NCBI GenBank assembly: GCA_005893185.1
Contig: VBOS01000149.1
Span: 1-25,064 of the forward strand
Source of the DNA: Candidatus Eiseniibacteriota bacterium
Lineage (GTDB): Bacteria > Eisenbacteria > RBG-16-71-46
Direction of reading: 5' to 3'
Length of the DNA: 25,064 bases
Part shown: positions 11,165 through 18,651 of the stretch, piece after piece
How positions within the stretch are numbered: the stretch's first letter is position 1
Layout: every line of letters starts with the position of its first letter
Translations under genes and position numbers: made by a program
Notes under the pieces: generated by a model
Told to the model about the DNA's origin: nothing
Seen by the model: only the letters and a program-made list of their open reading frames with translations
Databases searched by the model: none

Positions 11165-11275
11165 CTAGGGCTCCCCGTTCCGATGAAAGACCGCACCGGC
11201 GCGGAAGTCTACGTCATTCCGCTCCAAGGCGAGCGCATCGCCGATTCGCCAGCCCGTATCGAGGCGGTCCCTCCC
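11165..11275 (-). pseudogene. Possible tyrosine-recombinase (integrase) relic
   Basis: A 36-residue stretch on the minus strand contains LDTGWRIGDALALERNDVDF, which matches the TGxRxxExxxLxxxDVD region around the first catalytic Arg of phage-type integrases. It ends at a TAG and has no recognisable upstream or downstream partner in any frame, so if real it is a small remnant. The rest of the 362-nt space between rnr and the membrane protein (11104-11465) holds nothing else I can name. The assignment rests on one short motif. Confidence 0.3.
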
Positions 11276-11465
11276 GCTCGCGCACGCGCTCGAATGCGTC
11301 CTTGATGCGCCCCTCCTCCGCGATGCGCCGGGCCGCTCGCAGTTCGCGCTCCAGCCCCACGCGGGAGGCCGCATGCAACCTCCTGACCGGCCCGCCGTAT
11401 TGTCAACGAGGGCAATGTGCTCCCGGCCCGGGAGGGCACTCATTCCCACCACCCGGAGGTTCGCG

Positions 11466-11909
11466 ATGAGCAAGGAAAGGACGCTGGTCGTGCTGGTCGC
11501 AACGGACGCGTTTCTGGCGTTCTCGGTATGCGGAGTGGAGGCTTTCTTCCAGTGGACGCTTCCTTCGCCCCTGCGGGAATTCGTCGGCGGGTCGGGGCAC
11601 CCCAGCTTCCGGCAATTCGGGATGCTGTGGCTGTGGGGCCTGACGGCGGCATGCGCAATCACAGCCTGGATCGGGCTCGTCAACTACTGGTGGTTCGCCC
11701 GTCGCTTGTACATCGCATCCATGACAGCCACGTTGCTCCTCCGGCTGGCGTCCGGGCCGGTGGTGATGACCCCACTCGGGGCCATGCTCGACACGCTGGA
11801 CTGGGCGGCCGGCGGAGCGATTCTGGGGCTCGTCTACCTCTCCGATCTGAGTCGGCGCTTCGAGAGGCGGACCGTGCCGGTCGTGAACGGCGCGCAATCC
11901 AGGGCTTGA
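11466..11909 (+). CDS. Small integral membrane protein, unknown function
   Basis: A 147-residue protein with about four hydrophobic segments: residues 6-28, 53-76, 80-105 and 112-128. It ends in a short charged cytoplasmic-type tail. The first helix carries FLAFSVCGVEAFF. GGAGG stands six bases before the ATG at 11466. The ORF reads further upstream, but this start has the ribosome site. I do not recognise the family. It is convergent with the secreted protein on the other strand, with only 19 nt between the stops. Upstream lies the rnr/relic region, so it probably has its own promoter, which I could not pick out. Confidence 0.65.
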   Translation: MSKERTLVVLVATDAFLAFSVCGVEAFFQWTLPSPLREFVGGSGHPSFRQFGMLWLWGLTAACAITAWIGLVNYWWFARRLYIASMTATLLLRLASGPVVMTPLGAMLDTLDWAAGGAILGLVYLSDLSRRFERRTVPVVNGAQSRA

Positions 11910-11928
11910 GGCCCGAGAGGGCGCGGCT

Positions 11929-12585
11929 TTAGCGCGACGATTCCCCGGCCACCGGCGACGCGCCGAGGACCTCGATGACCGTCACGGGGTGGATCTCCCA
12001 AGCGGTCGCGCGCCAGATGGTCTTGCCCGGCTTCCCGGTGTTGAGCGACTCCGGGGCGTGGTCGTAGTCGAACATCATCCATCCGGTCACGCGCACACGA
12101 TGGCGCGTGAGCGCGGCCGCGAGCGCAGCTGTGGACCAGTCCTTGCCCTGCGCGTGAACCTTACGCCGCCATCGTGGAGTCACCTCGACGATCACCCGCT
12201 GATCCGGCCGGGAGCGTTGCGCATCGAGCGAAAGCTCGATGTGCGTGTCGCGCCCGGCGGGGCTCGTCGCTTCGCAGTTGGCACTCTCGATGCCGCCGAC
12301 GTAGACCGTGTCCACGTAGCCATCTGCGATCGCGCCCCTGCCTGAGGAGAAGCGCGACTTGTCCTGGCCCGGGGCGACCATGGCCTCGAGCGTGATGGCG
12401 TGATCGATCTGGGCAGCTGCGGGCGCGGCGTCGCGATTCTTGAGCCGGTTGAGGGCGCGGGAACGGGCAGTCGGCCCGGTACCTTGGGGCGGGCATGACG
12501 GCGCCGCCGGCAGGGCCGGACCCACGAACGTCGCGCCCAGGAAGGCGAAAATCGCGATCTGCCGCGGCCACGGTCGGAGGCTCAT
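11929..12585 (-). CDS. Secreted protein of unknown function
   Basis: A 218-residue protein with a clear N-terminal signal peptide (basic RPWPRQ, then a hydrophobic stretch, cleavage probably after ALPAAPS, near residue 30). The mature part has two Cys residues. Its C-terminal half reads VRVTGWMMFDYDH, then WRATAWEIHPVTVIEVL. This block recurs, as I remember it, in many uncharacterised secreted bacterial proteins and may be an OB-like beta fold. The ATG at 12583-12585 is taken because the signal peptide begins there; an in-frame ATG at 12651 would add 22 non-signal residues. It is divergent from the GT-C/TPR gene, with 145 nt between starts. No function can be assigned. Confidence 0.65.
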   Translation of the reverse strand: MSLRPWPRQIAIFAFLGATFVGPALPAAPSCPPQGTGPTARSRALNRLKNRDAAPAAAQIDHAITLEAMVAPGQDKSRFSSGRGAIADGYVDTVYVGGIESANCEATSPAGRDTHIELSLDAQRSRPDQRVIVEVTPRWRRKVHAQGKDWSTAALAAALTRHRVRVTGWMMFDYDHAPESLNTGKPGKTIWRATAWEIHPVTVIEVLGASPVAGESSR

Positions 12586-12730
12586 GCCAGAGGTATCGAC
12601 CCCTCGGCGCGTGTCGTCCAGTCCGAGTCGAGGGACCGGCCCCGGGTCCATTGATGTGATCGAGGATCGAGGCTACTTCACTCTGCGCCCGCGGCGCCGC
12701 CCGGGACCGGCTGTGACATAATCGGAGATC

Positions 12731-14612
12731 TTGAGCGAGCACCGAATCCGCTCCCAGAGCTCGAGGCCGGCCGCCAGAAATGAGCGCCGGGCTCGCGCGA
12801 CGCCCCCGCGCCGTCCCGTCACGGGAGGTCTCATGGCGGCGCTCGTCGTGACGGGGGCGGCGATCATCGCGTATCACAATTCCTTCGAAACCCCATTCCT
12901 GTTCGACGACCAGCCTCACATCCTGAGGAATCCACAGATCCGCCACCTGTGGCCACCGTGGGAGGCGATGGCGCACACGGGTCGGCCGATCGTGCAGCTT
13001 TCCCTCGCGGCCAATTACGCAGTGAGCGGCTTCGATCCCTGGAGCTACCACGCGATGAACGTGGCCATCCACGTTCTCGCGGGGCTCGTGCTCCTGGGCA
13101 TCGTCCATCGGACCTTCGCGAGCATCGAACTTCGCGATCGCTATCGCCCGGCAGCCGCCGGGCTCGCTATCGCCTCGGCACTGATCTGGATCGTTCACCC
13201 GCTGCAGACGGAGGCTGTGACCTACGTCATCCAGCGCTCGGAGTCGCTGGCGAGCCTGTTCTACCTGATCACCCTCTACGGGGCGATTCGGGGCGCCGAC
13301 TCCGCACGGGCATGGCGCTGGTACGTCGTGAGCGTGGCCTCATGCGCGCTGGGGATGGGAAGCAAGCCGGTGATGGTGACGGCGCCGGTCGCGATCTTGA
13401 TCTACGACCGCATGTTCCTCGCTCGCTCGTTCCGGGAGCTGTGGGATGCGCGACGCGGCCTGTACTTCGGCTTGTTCGCGACTCTGGGCCTGATGCCGCT
13501 CCTGTTCGCGAACGGACCTCAGGAGTGGCGAACCAGCGCGGGCCTCGGCGTATCTGGGGTGACACCGGTCCTTTACGCGGGCACCGAGCCCGGCGTCATC
13601 GTTCACTACCTTCGGCTCTGTCTGTGGCCACAACCGCTGTGCCTCGACTACGACTGGCCGATCGCCCGGACCGCGAGCGCCATCGTGGCGCCGGCCGTCA
13701 CCATCGCGGCGCTGGTGTCGCTCACGGCCTGGGCGCTTTGGAAGCGAAGTCGGCTTGGCTTCCTCGGCGTCTGGTTCTTTCTCGTCCTCGCGCCGACCTC
13801 GAGCGTGATCCCGATCGCCGATCCGGCGTTCGAGCATCGCCTTTACCTCCCGCTCGCGGCAGTGACGGTCCTCGGCGTGTGGGGGGGATACGAGGTGACC
13901 GTCGCCCTGGCGCGGAGGTTCGACTGGCCCGCCGCGACTCGCAGCATCGTCGCCGTCCTGGCGCTGCTGTCCATCGTCGGCCTCTTCACGGCACGGACGA
14001 TCGCCCGGAACTTCGACTACCGCAGCGCCATCGCCATTTGGACCGATACGGTGGCCAAACGCCCCGCGAATCCCCGCGCGCATACCAATCTCGGCATGGC
14101 GTACCTGACGGATCGGCGGGGCGACGAAGCGCTCTCGCAGTTCTACGAGGCCGTGCGCATCGATTCGAGCTACGGGTTCGGTCACCTGGCCCTGGCGATG
14201 GCATTGCGAATGGCGGGACGCTCCGATGAAGCGCTCCCGGCATGCCGACAGGCGGTCCGGCTCCCATTTCCTCCTGGGAAGCCTTCTGATCGACCGCGGG
14301 CAGGTCGATGAAGGCTACGACCACCTCTTGATCGCGGAGCGGCTCGAGCCTGATCGGGCGGCCACGCGGTACACCATCGGCATGGTGCTGGAACGCCGGG
14401 GCAAGACGAGCGAAGCGATCCGCGCCTATTCGGAGGCGGTGCGGATCAAGCCGGATTACGCGGACGCCCACCGCGACCTGGGCCTGGCGCTGGCGCGCGT
14501 CGGTCGCCTGGATGAGGCCCGCCGCGAGCTCTCGACCGCGCTGGCTCTATCTCCGGAGGATGCACGAGCGAGGCAGGGCCTCGATGAACTCCGGCAGGAC
14601 ACGGTCCGATAG
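12731..14612 (+). pseudogene. TMTC-like GT-C membrane protein with TPR tail, frameshifted
   Basis: The first frame (12731 to about 14265) encodes a polytopic membrane protein. It has about ten hydrophobic helices and an early luminal/periplasmic FDD motif (Asp59, Asp60), then GRPIVQLSLAANYAVSG and HPLQTEAVTYV. This is the pattern of GT-C-type glycosyltransferases of the TMTC/tetratricopeptide group. TPR units follow from about residue 440. At 14258-14268 the TPR series changes frame and continues to 14612 (SHFLLGSLLIDRGQVDEG and two more units). Counting the 34-residue period, about five residues are missing at the join, so this is a small deletion of roughly 14-17 nt, not a single-base slip. 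The start is a TTG at 12731 with GGAG close by; an ATG at 12833 is possible. As read, the product lacks its last three TPRs. Confidence 0.75.
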
Positions 14613-14660
14613 CGGCAGCCCGGCGACCCGCAGCCCATGACCGCGATGGAGCGAGAATTC

Positions 14661-14698
14661 CCGGCGCGCGGCCGCCCTTGGGCCCGGTCGCGCGCCGG
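14661..14698. terminator. GC-rich hairpin between convergent genes
   Basis: A 10-bp perfect stem (CCGGCGCGCG at 14661-14670 with CGCGCGCCGG at 14689-14698) lies between the end of the TPR gene on the plus strand and the COX24-type gene on the minus strand. A second short stem can form inside the loop. No T-run follows on either side, so it is a candidate bidirectional terminator on position and structure only. Confidence 0.4.
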
Positions 14699-14705
14699 AT
14701 GGGTC

Positions 14706-14801
14706 CTACCGGATCCGCTTCTTGTGACGGTTCTTCCGCAGGCGCTTCTTTCGCTTGTGGGTCGCGATCTTCTTGCGCTTGCGTTTCTTTCCCGAGCCCA
14801 T
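14706..14801 (-). CDS. AURKAIP1/COX24-domain ribosomal mini-protein
   Basis: A 31-residue, almost wholly Lys/Arg protein starting MGSGKKRKRKKIATHKRKKR. It matches, from memory, the tiny AURKAIP1/COX24-domain proteins of Bacteroidota and Chlorobi (THKRKKRLRKNRHKK core). Those proteins are related to bS22 and mitochondrial mS38 and sit in the small ribosomal subunit. An AAGGAG box (14807-14812) is five bases before the ATG at 14799-14801. The stop is the TAG at 14706-14708. It follows the HU-like gene by 32 nt on the same strand and is probably its co-transcript. It is well below usual gene-calling length and easily missed. Confidence 0.85.
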   Translation of the reverse strand: MGSGKKRKRKKIATHKRKKRLRKNRHKKRIR

Positions 14802-14833
14802 CGGATCTCCTTGTCGCGGTTTCGTCGAGCGAC

Positions 14834-15139
14834 CTACCGAACCACGGTCTCTTCCGGTTCCACGCTGCCCAGGACCTGGGCCTTCAGTTCCTTGCTGGGC
14901 TTGAAGAGCGGAACGAGCTTGGCGGGCACCATCACCTCGCCGCCGCTGCGCGGGTTGCGCGCCCGTCGCGCCCGTCGCTCGCGCACTTTGAATGTGCCGA
15001 AGCCGCGGATCTCGAGATGCTTGCCCTCGGTGAGCGCCTGGCTCACCACCTGGAAGAGCTCCTGCACGATGATGCCTGTGTGGCTCTTCGATACGCCGGT
15101 TTCCGTCGCGATCGTCTCCACGAGCTCGGCCTTCGTCAT
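14834..15139 (-). CDS. HU/IHF-family DNA-binding protein
   Basis: A 101-residue histone-like protein. These dimers bend DNA through two beta arms that enter the minor groove. The N-terminal helices read TKAELVETIATETGVSK. The hinge LEIRGFGTFKVRERRARRARNPRSGGEV contains the arm motif (RNP with basic flanks). The C-terminal end LVPLFKPSKELKAQVLG is typical. A short acidic tail (EPEETVVR) is added. Whether it acts as HU or as a site-specific IHF-like subunit cannot be read. GAGGAGGG precedes the ATG at 15137-15139. It lies 40 nt after the zinc-ribbon gene and in line with the BMC operon. Confidence 0.93.
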   Translation of the reverse strand: MTKAELVETIATETGVSKSHTGIIVQELFQVVSQALTEGKHLEIRGFGTFKVRERRARRARNPRSGGEVMVPAKLVPLFKPSKELKAQVLGSVEPEETVVR

Positions 15140-15150
15140 GGGGTCCCTCC

Positions 15151-15696
15151 TCAGGATTTCGGGTTTCGCCCTGTGGTGCTCACTGCTGCCGGCACACGCA
15201 ATCCGGTGAGCCGCATGGGCCCGGAGCCTTCTCCGGCCGCTGGCCCACGACCGCAAACGCGGAGAGCTGCCGCTGGACCTCGCGCGCCCCGCAGTGCGGG
15301 CACGGCGGGCTTGCCTCGTCCGCGCGCGCCTGCAGGTTCTCGAAGCGCTTCCCGCACGATGCGCAGTGGTACTCGAAAATCGGGATCGTCCCTCCTCGCG
15401 CGGCCTCCCCACGCCTCCCGCGCCTCGCGGCGCGAAATGCGCGACCGCAATGTAGCCACCACGACCGTGCGGATCGCGCCGCGTGGGCGGCGCAGCACCT
15501 GCGCCGCGCTGTTGCCTTCGTCCACCACCAGCACGCGATCGCCTACGCCCGCGTCCACCACGTCGACCGCCAGCATCGGCTGGCCCTTCGGGCTGCCTGC
15601 CACGTCCACCGGCTGGACGAGAAGCAGCTTGTGGGCCGCGAGGTCACCGTGCTTGATCGTGGCGACCACCTCCCCCACCACCCGCGCCGTGATCAT
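15151..15696 (-). CDS. EutN/CcmL-type BMC-P pentamer protein (third in operon), unusual C-terminal extension
   Basis: The first 85 residues form a BMC-P (EutN/CcmL) domain: MITARVVGEVVATIKH, LLLVQPVDVAG, GQPMLAVDVVDAGVGDRVLVV, NSAAQVL and AIRTVVV. BMC-P pentamers cap the vertices of microcompartment shells. A normal family member would end here. The frame instead stays open for about 95 more residues, down to 15151, without family similarity, and overlaps the FmdB-type zinc ribbon in a different frame. So the true end may lie earlier, with the sequence carrying a base error or a lost stop near 15450. The ATG (15694-15696) overlaps the stop of the preceding BMC-P gene (ATGA). The domain is certain; the C-terminal part is doubtful. 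Confidence 0.8.
   Translation of the reverse strand: MITARVVGEVVATIKHGDLAAHKLLLVQPVDVAGSPKGQPMLAVDVVDAGVGDRVLVVDEGNSAAQVLRRPRGAIRTVVVATLRSRISRREAREAWGGRARRDDPDFRVPLRIVREALREPAGARGRGKPAVPALRGARGPAAALRVCGRGPAAGEGSGPMRLTGLRVPAAVSTTGRNPKS
15180..15386 (-). CDS. FmdB-type zinc-ribbon protein with apparent ATC start
   Basis: A 68-residue frame with the usual FmdB-like layout: PIFEYHCASCGKRF, then CPHC, then a LSAFAV segment, then CGSPDCVC. Cys8, Cys11, Cys29 and Cys32 can form a zinc ribbon, and Cys58, Cys63 and Cys65 could form a second site. Family members begin MPIFEY or MPIYEY. Here that Met position is ATC (15384-15386), with AGGAGG (15391-15396) four bases before it. Either ATC serves as a rare start, one base of an ATG is wrong, or the ribbon is meant to be joined to the preceding BMC-P frame. 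It is not visible in a standard ATG/GTG/TTG gene call. HU follows after 40 nt. Its link to the BMC is positional only. Confidence 0.75.
   Translation of the reverse strand: MPIFEYHCASCGKRFENLQARADEASPPCPHCGAREVQRQLSAFAVVGQRPEKAPGPCGSPDCVCRQQ
15391..15396 (-). promoter_or_regulatory. Ribosome binding site for the zinc-ribbon gene
   Basis: AGGAGG on the minus strand, four bases before the ATC at 15384-15386. It is the best Shine-Dalgarno match in this stretch and supports initiation at or very near the position where FmdB proteins begin. It lies inside the open reading frame of the preceding BMC-P gene. Confidence 0.5.
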
Positions 15697-16052
15697 CTCG
15701 CGGCTCCCGTCGACGGAGCGGGCCCGGTTGCCGGAGGCGGGCCCGACGTGGGCCCGGCCGCGCGTCCCGGCGGCGCGGGATCGAGTTTCTCCTCGCGGAG
15801 GTGGTCCACGATCCCCACGATCGCTGCATCGGCGGGATTGTCGGTGTTCGGGAGCGCCATCCCCGCCTCCCGGGCGCGCACGTAGAACACCTGCTGACCG
15901 GGCGCGGCCGAGACCAGGTCCACCGCCACGAACGGACGCCCCTGGTCCCCGCCCGACGTGTCCGTCGGCTGCAGGAGAAGGAGCCGGTGCCCCTTCCACG
16001 ATGGGACCTTCTCGGTGCAGACCACCGTTCCGATCACGCGCGCGAATCTCAT
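15693..16052 (-). CDS. EutN/CcmL-type BMC-P pentamer protein (second in operon)
   Basis: A 119-residue BMC-P protein. The domain (residues 1-88) reads MRFARVIGTVVCTEKVPSW, LLLLQPTDTSGG, RPFVAVDLVSAAPGQQVFYV, then the family ending AAIVGIVDHLREE. A 30-residue Pro/Ala/Gly tail follows and is probably disordered. Pentamers of this fold close the vertices of microcompartment shells. It starts 19 nt after the BMC-T stop, and its TGA overlaps the ATG of the next BMC-P gene. It differs clearly from the other two BMC-P proteins in the operon, so the three are not recent duplicates. Confidence 0.92.
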   Translation of the reverse strand: MRFARVIGTVVCTEKVPSWKGHRLLLLQPTDTSGGDQGRPFVAVDLVSAAPGQQVFYVRAREAGMALPNTDNPADAAIVGIVDHLREEKLDPAPPGRAAGPTSGPPPATGPAPSTGAAR

Positions 16053-16071
16053 GCGGGCATCGTCGCCGGCA

Positions 16072-16638
16072 TCATCGCTCGGCCGTCGCCCCCAGGATCT
16101 TCGCCTTCATCTGCGCGTGGAGCCGCGGCACCACCACCGAGCGCGTGAGCAGCCCGCGCTTCACGGCCTCGTCGCGTCCCGCTTCGATCGCGGCCTGCAC
16201 GTCGTGAACCGCGCCCGAGACGTAGAAATAACCCTTGCCGCCCAGCCCGTTGGCGAGCTTGATGTCGCGCACCACCACGTGGGCGGCCTTGGCGGCCTGA
16301 TCGGCCGCCACGATCGTGGCGGCAGCTGTCATGGTCTCGATCACTCCGAGCGCGTCGTGGTCCACCTTGGGAGCTGTGCCGGCCAGAGCCTGGAGCACGC
16401 TCTCGTGGATGTTGGGGATGAAGAGCGAATCGAGCAGCGTCTCGCCGGCCACGTCCACGCCGCGCCGGAACGATGCGCGCACCGGGCCGACCTCGCCGCC
16501 GATCAGCACCCAGTACTTGCCGGGCGAGAGCGTGCGGGCTTCCAGCAGCTCGACCTCGGCGGTCTTCACCATGGCGTCGCCGACCACGGTGCCCTGGGCG
16601 ATGCTGCTGGTCTCGATGGCGGCGATCGCGACCGGCAT
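16072..16638 (-). CDS. Tandem-domain BMC shell protein (BMC-T)
   Basis: A 188-residue protein with two BMC domains in tandem. Domain 1 (about 1-92) carries AIETSSIAQGTVVGDAMVKTAEVELLEA, SPGKYWVLIGGEVGPV and LDSLFIPNIHESVLQAL. Domain 2 (about 95-180) carries LGVIETMTAAATIVAADQAAKAAHVVVRD and GKGYFYVSGAVHDVQAAIEAG. Trimers of such proteins form pseudo-hexagonal shell tiles with a larger, possibly gated pore. The layout recalls the single-layer BMC-T of Haliangium ochraceum (Hoch_5812), a likeness from memory. The ATG (16636-16638) overlaps the aldehyde dehydrogenase stop by one base (TGATG). Confidence 0.93.
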   Translation of the reverse strand: MPVAIAAIETSSIAQGTVVGDAMVKTAEVELLEARTLSPGKYWVLIGGEVGPVRASFRRGVDVAGETLLDSLFIPNIHESVLQALAGTAPKVDHDALGVIETMTAAATIVAADQAAKAAHVVVRDIKLANGLGGKGYFYVSGAVHDVQAAIEAGRDEAVKRGLLTRSVVVPRLHAQMKAKILGATAER

Positions 16639-18026
16639 CACACGATCCGGAAGTGGTCGACCAGGGTGCAGCGCCGGATGCGCGTGAAGCTGCGCGCGGT
16701 GGTCATGCCTTCGCCCGTGGGGCTCGCGATCGTGAAGCTGGTCGGCCCCTCGCCCCCGAATCCCAGGCCCGCGAAGTTGGGCCCATTCTTGACGAAGATC
16801 GAGCAGTCGCAGGCCCGCGCCATCTTCGAGAGCTTGTCGATGTTGCGCGAGTGCATCGAGGCGGTGTGGCGGTAGCCGTGCTCGACCGCGATCGCGAAGT
16901 CGATCGCCTCGTCGCATGTGCGCACCCGCGTGATCGGGTAGACCGGCATCATCATCTCGGTCCACAGGAACGGGTGGTCGTTGTCCACCTCACAGACCGC
17001 GAGCCGTCGCGAAGGATCGCACGGGATCCCGGCCTCGCCGAGGATCTCGTGCACGTTCTTCCCCACGTACTTGCGATTGATCACCGCGTACTTGCGCGGA
17101 CCCTGCTCCTTCTCGAGCAGCATGCCGCGCAGCTTCTCGGTCTGGTGCGGCTGGAGCATCACTGCGCCCGCGCGCGCGAACGCCTCCTTCAGCCGGTCGG
17201 CCACGATCGAGACCACGATCGCTTCCTTCTCGTCGGTGCAGATCACGTTGTTGTCGAACGATGCGCCTGCGATCAAGTCGCGCGCCGCCCGGTCGAGATC
17301 CGCGGTCTCGTCCACCACCGACGGGGGATTGCCGGGCCCGGCCGTAATCGCCTTCTTCCCCGCGTTCAGGGCCTCGCGCACCACCGCCGGCCCGCCGGTC
17401 ACAACGTTCAAGCGGATGCCCTTGTACTTGAGCAGCGCCTGGGCGATCTCGAGCGTCGGCTGCTCCACCGAGTGCAGCAGCGGGAGCTGCGAGCCCGCGC
17501 GCCGGGCCGCGCGGTTGATGAGGTCCACCGCCAGGTTCGAGACCTTGCGCGCGTTGGGGTGCGGGCAGAAGACCGCGGTGTTGCCGCCCGTGATCATCGA
17601 GAGCCCGTTGTTGATCACGGTCTCGCTGGGGTTGGTGACCGGCGTGATCACCGCGATCACGCCGTAGGGCGCGCGCTCCATCAGCGTGAGCCCGTGGTCG
17701 CCCGTCCAGGTGAACGGCTCGAGGTCCTCGGTGCCCGGCGTCTTCTCGGTGACCAGCTTGTTCTTGAGGATCTTGTCCTCGACCCGCCCCAGACCGGTCT
17801 CGGCGACCGCCAGCTCCGAGAGCGTCTTGTAGTTGGCAGCCAGGGTTTCGCGCGCGGCAGCGAGGATGCGCTTGCGGGTCTCGAGCGGGGTGCGCTCATA
17901 GGCCTCGAATGCCGCGCGGGCGGACTTGACCGCAGTTTCGAGGTCGGGGTGGATGCCGAGCAGCGGCTCGGCCCCCGGCTTGCCCACGGGCCTGCCGTTC
18001 TCGAGCCGCTCGAGCACGTCGGCCAC
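16638..18026 (-). CDS. BMC-associated CoA-acylating aldehyde dehydrogenase (PduP-like)
   Basis: A 462-residue aldehyde dehydrogenase of the PduP/EutE class, which turns an aldehyde, CoA and NAD+ into acyl-CoA inside BMCs. The catalytic Cys263 is in DNNVICTDEKEAI. The earlier APYGVIAVITPVTNPSETVINN and AGPGNPPSVVDETAD segments are typical. The GTG at 18024-18026 is the only standard start in frame after the stop at 18090-18092, but it has no good ribosome site. The codons just upstream encode RIEAIVADVLERL, an amphipathic helix like the N-terminal encapsulation peptide of PduP (LETLIRTILSEQL). The true start is thus probably further up, near an ACG at 18048-18050 preceded by AAGG. The N-terminal region overlaps the open frame of the BMC-P gene upstream. 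Confidence 0.93.
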   Translation of the reverse strand: MADVLERLENGRPVGKPGAEPLLGIHPDLETAVKSARAAFEAYERTPLETRKRILAAARETLAANYKTLSELAVAETGLGRVEDKILKNKLVTEKTPGTEDLEPFTWTGDHGLTLMERAPYGVIAVITPVTNPSETVINNGLSMITGGNTAVFCPHPNARKVSNLAVDLINRAARRAGSQLPLLHSVEQPTLEIAQALLKYKGIRLNVVTGGPAVVREALNAGKKAITAGPGNPPSVVDETADLDRAARDLIAGASFDNNVICTDEKEAIVVSIVADRLKEAFARAGAVMLQPHQTEKLRGMLLEKEQGPRKYAVINRKYVGKNVHEILGEAGIPCDPSRRLAVCEVDNDHPFLWTEMMMPVYPITRVRTCDEAIDFAIAVEHGYRHTASMHSRNIDKLSKMARACDCSIFVKNGPNFAGLGFGGEGPTSFTIASPTGEGMTTARSFTRIRRCTLVDHFRIV

Positions 18027-18321
18027 GATGGCTTCGATGCGCCGCTCCGTCCTTGCCGCCGATCTCGACCGCGTCCACGATGCCGCAGATCACGGCGTCC
18101 ACCGGCTTCTCGCGGGACATTTCCGTCATGCGCGCCGAAGAGCCTTGCGCCACCAGCACCAGCTCGCCGGTCCCGGCGCCGACCGCGTCCGCCGCCACCA
18201 CGTGGTTCCCGGTGGGCTTGAAGTTCCCGTCCACCTCGCGCACCAGCAGCAGCTTGAGCGAGAGCAGGTGCGAGTCCTTCCGGGTCGAGACCACCGTCCC
18301 CAGCACTTCCGCCAGGATCAC
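17896..18321 (-). CDS. EutN/CcmL-type BMC-P pentamer protein (first in operon), extended C-terminus
   Basis: Residues 1-88 are a canonical BMC-P domain: start ILAEVLGTVVSTRKD, LLLVREVDGN, VVAADAVGAGTGELVLVAQGSSARMT, ending PVDAVICGIVDAVEIGGKD. The family would normally end here. The frame stays open another 53 residues over the start of the aldehyde dehydrogenase gene, which has no family likeness and is Arg/Ala rich, as expected of shadow translation. A lost stop or a nearby base error is therefore likely. The GTG start (18319-18321) has AGGAG five bases before it; this overlaps the TAG stop of the BMC-H gene. Confidence 0.85.
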   Translation of the reverse strand: MILAEVLGTVVSTRKDSHLLSLKLLLVREVDGNFKPTGNHVVAADAVGAGTGELVLVAQGSSARMTEMSREKPVDAVICGIVDAVEIGGKDGAAHRSHRGRRARAARERQARGQAGGRAAARHPPRPRNCGQVRPRGIRGL

Positions 18322-18329
18322 GGCCGCTC

Positions 18330-18629
18330 CTACTTCTTCGCCGCCGCTCCGGTCGCGCGGATCGGGAGCACGTCTTCCAGCATCGGGTGCGGCCGCGGAA
18401 TGACGTGGACCGAGACCACCTCGCCGACCTTGGCAGCTGCAGCTGCGCCCGCTTCAGTGGCTGCGCGCACCGCCGCCACGTCGCCGCGCACGATGGTGGT
18501 GACGTAGCCGCCGCCGATCTTCTCGTAGTGCACGAGCTGGACTCGCGCGGCCTTCACCATCGCGTCCGAGGCCTCGACCATCGCCACCCAGCCGCGTGTC
18601 TCGATCAGTCCCAGGGCTTCTTCGTTCAT
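18330..18629 (-). CDS. BMC-H shell hexamer protein (second in operon)
   Basis: A 99-residue single-domain BMC-H protein. It starts MNEEALGLIETRGWVAMVEASDAMVKAA, followed by VHYEKIGGGYVTTIVRGDVAAVRAATEAG and HVIPRPHPMLEDVLP. Six copies tile into flat shell facets with a central pore. The pore loop here is KIGGG, the usual Gly-rich type, giving a small polar pore. AAGGAG precedes the ATG at 18627-18629 with good spacing. The stop is followed by the GTG of the first BMC-P gene after eight bases. It is preceded by a second, divergent BMC-H. Confidence 0.96.
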   Translation of the reverse strand: MNEEALGLIETRGWVAMVEASDAMVKAARVQLVHYEKIGGGYVTTIVRGDVAAVRAATEAGAAAAAKVGEVVSVHVIPRPHPMLEDVLPIRATGAAAKK

Positions 18630-18651
18630 GCCTTGCTCCTTGCCGAGAGGA

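Noticed and set aside
12653..12722. TTGATG with TACTTC, and CATAAT, as promoter elements of the GT-C/TPR gene
   Set aside because: The first pair has a poor -10 box; the second has no -35 box at proper spacing.
15151..15450. C-terminal 95 residues of the BMC-P frame as a real new domain
   Set aside because: It coincides with an out-of-frame zinc ribbon of high quality and has Arg/Ala-rich shadow composition; kept only as a doubtful extension.
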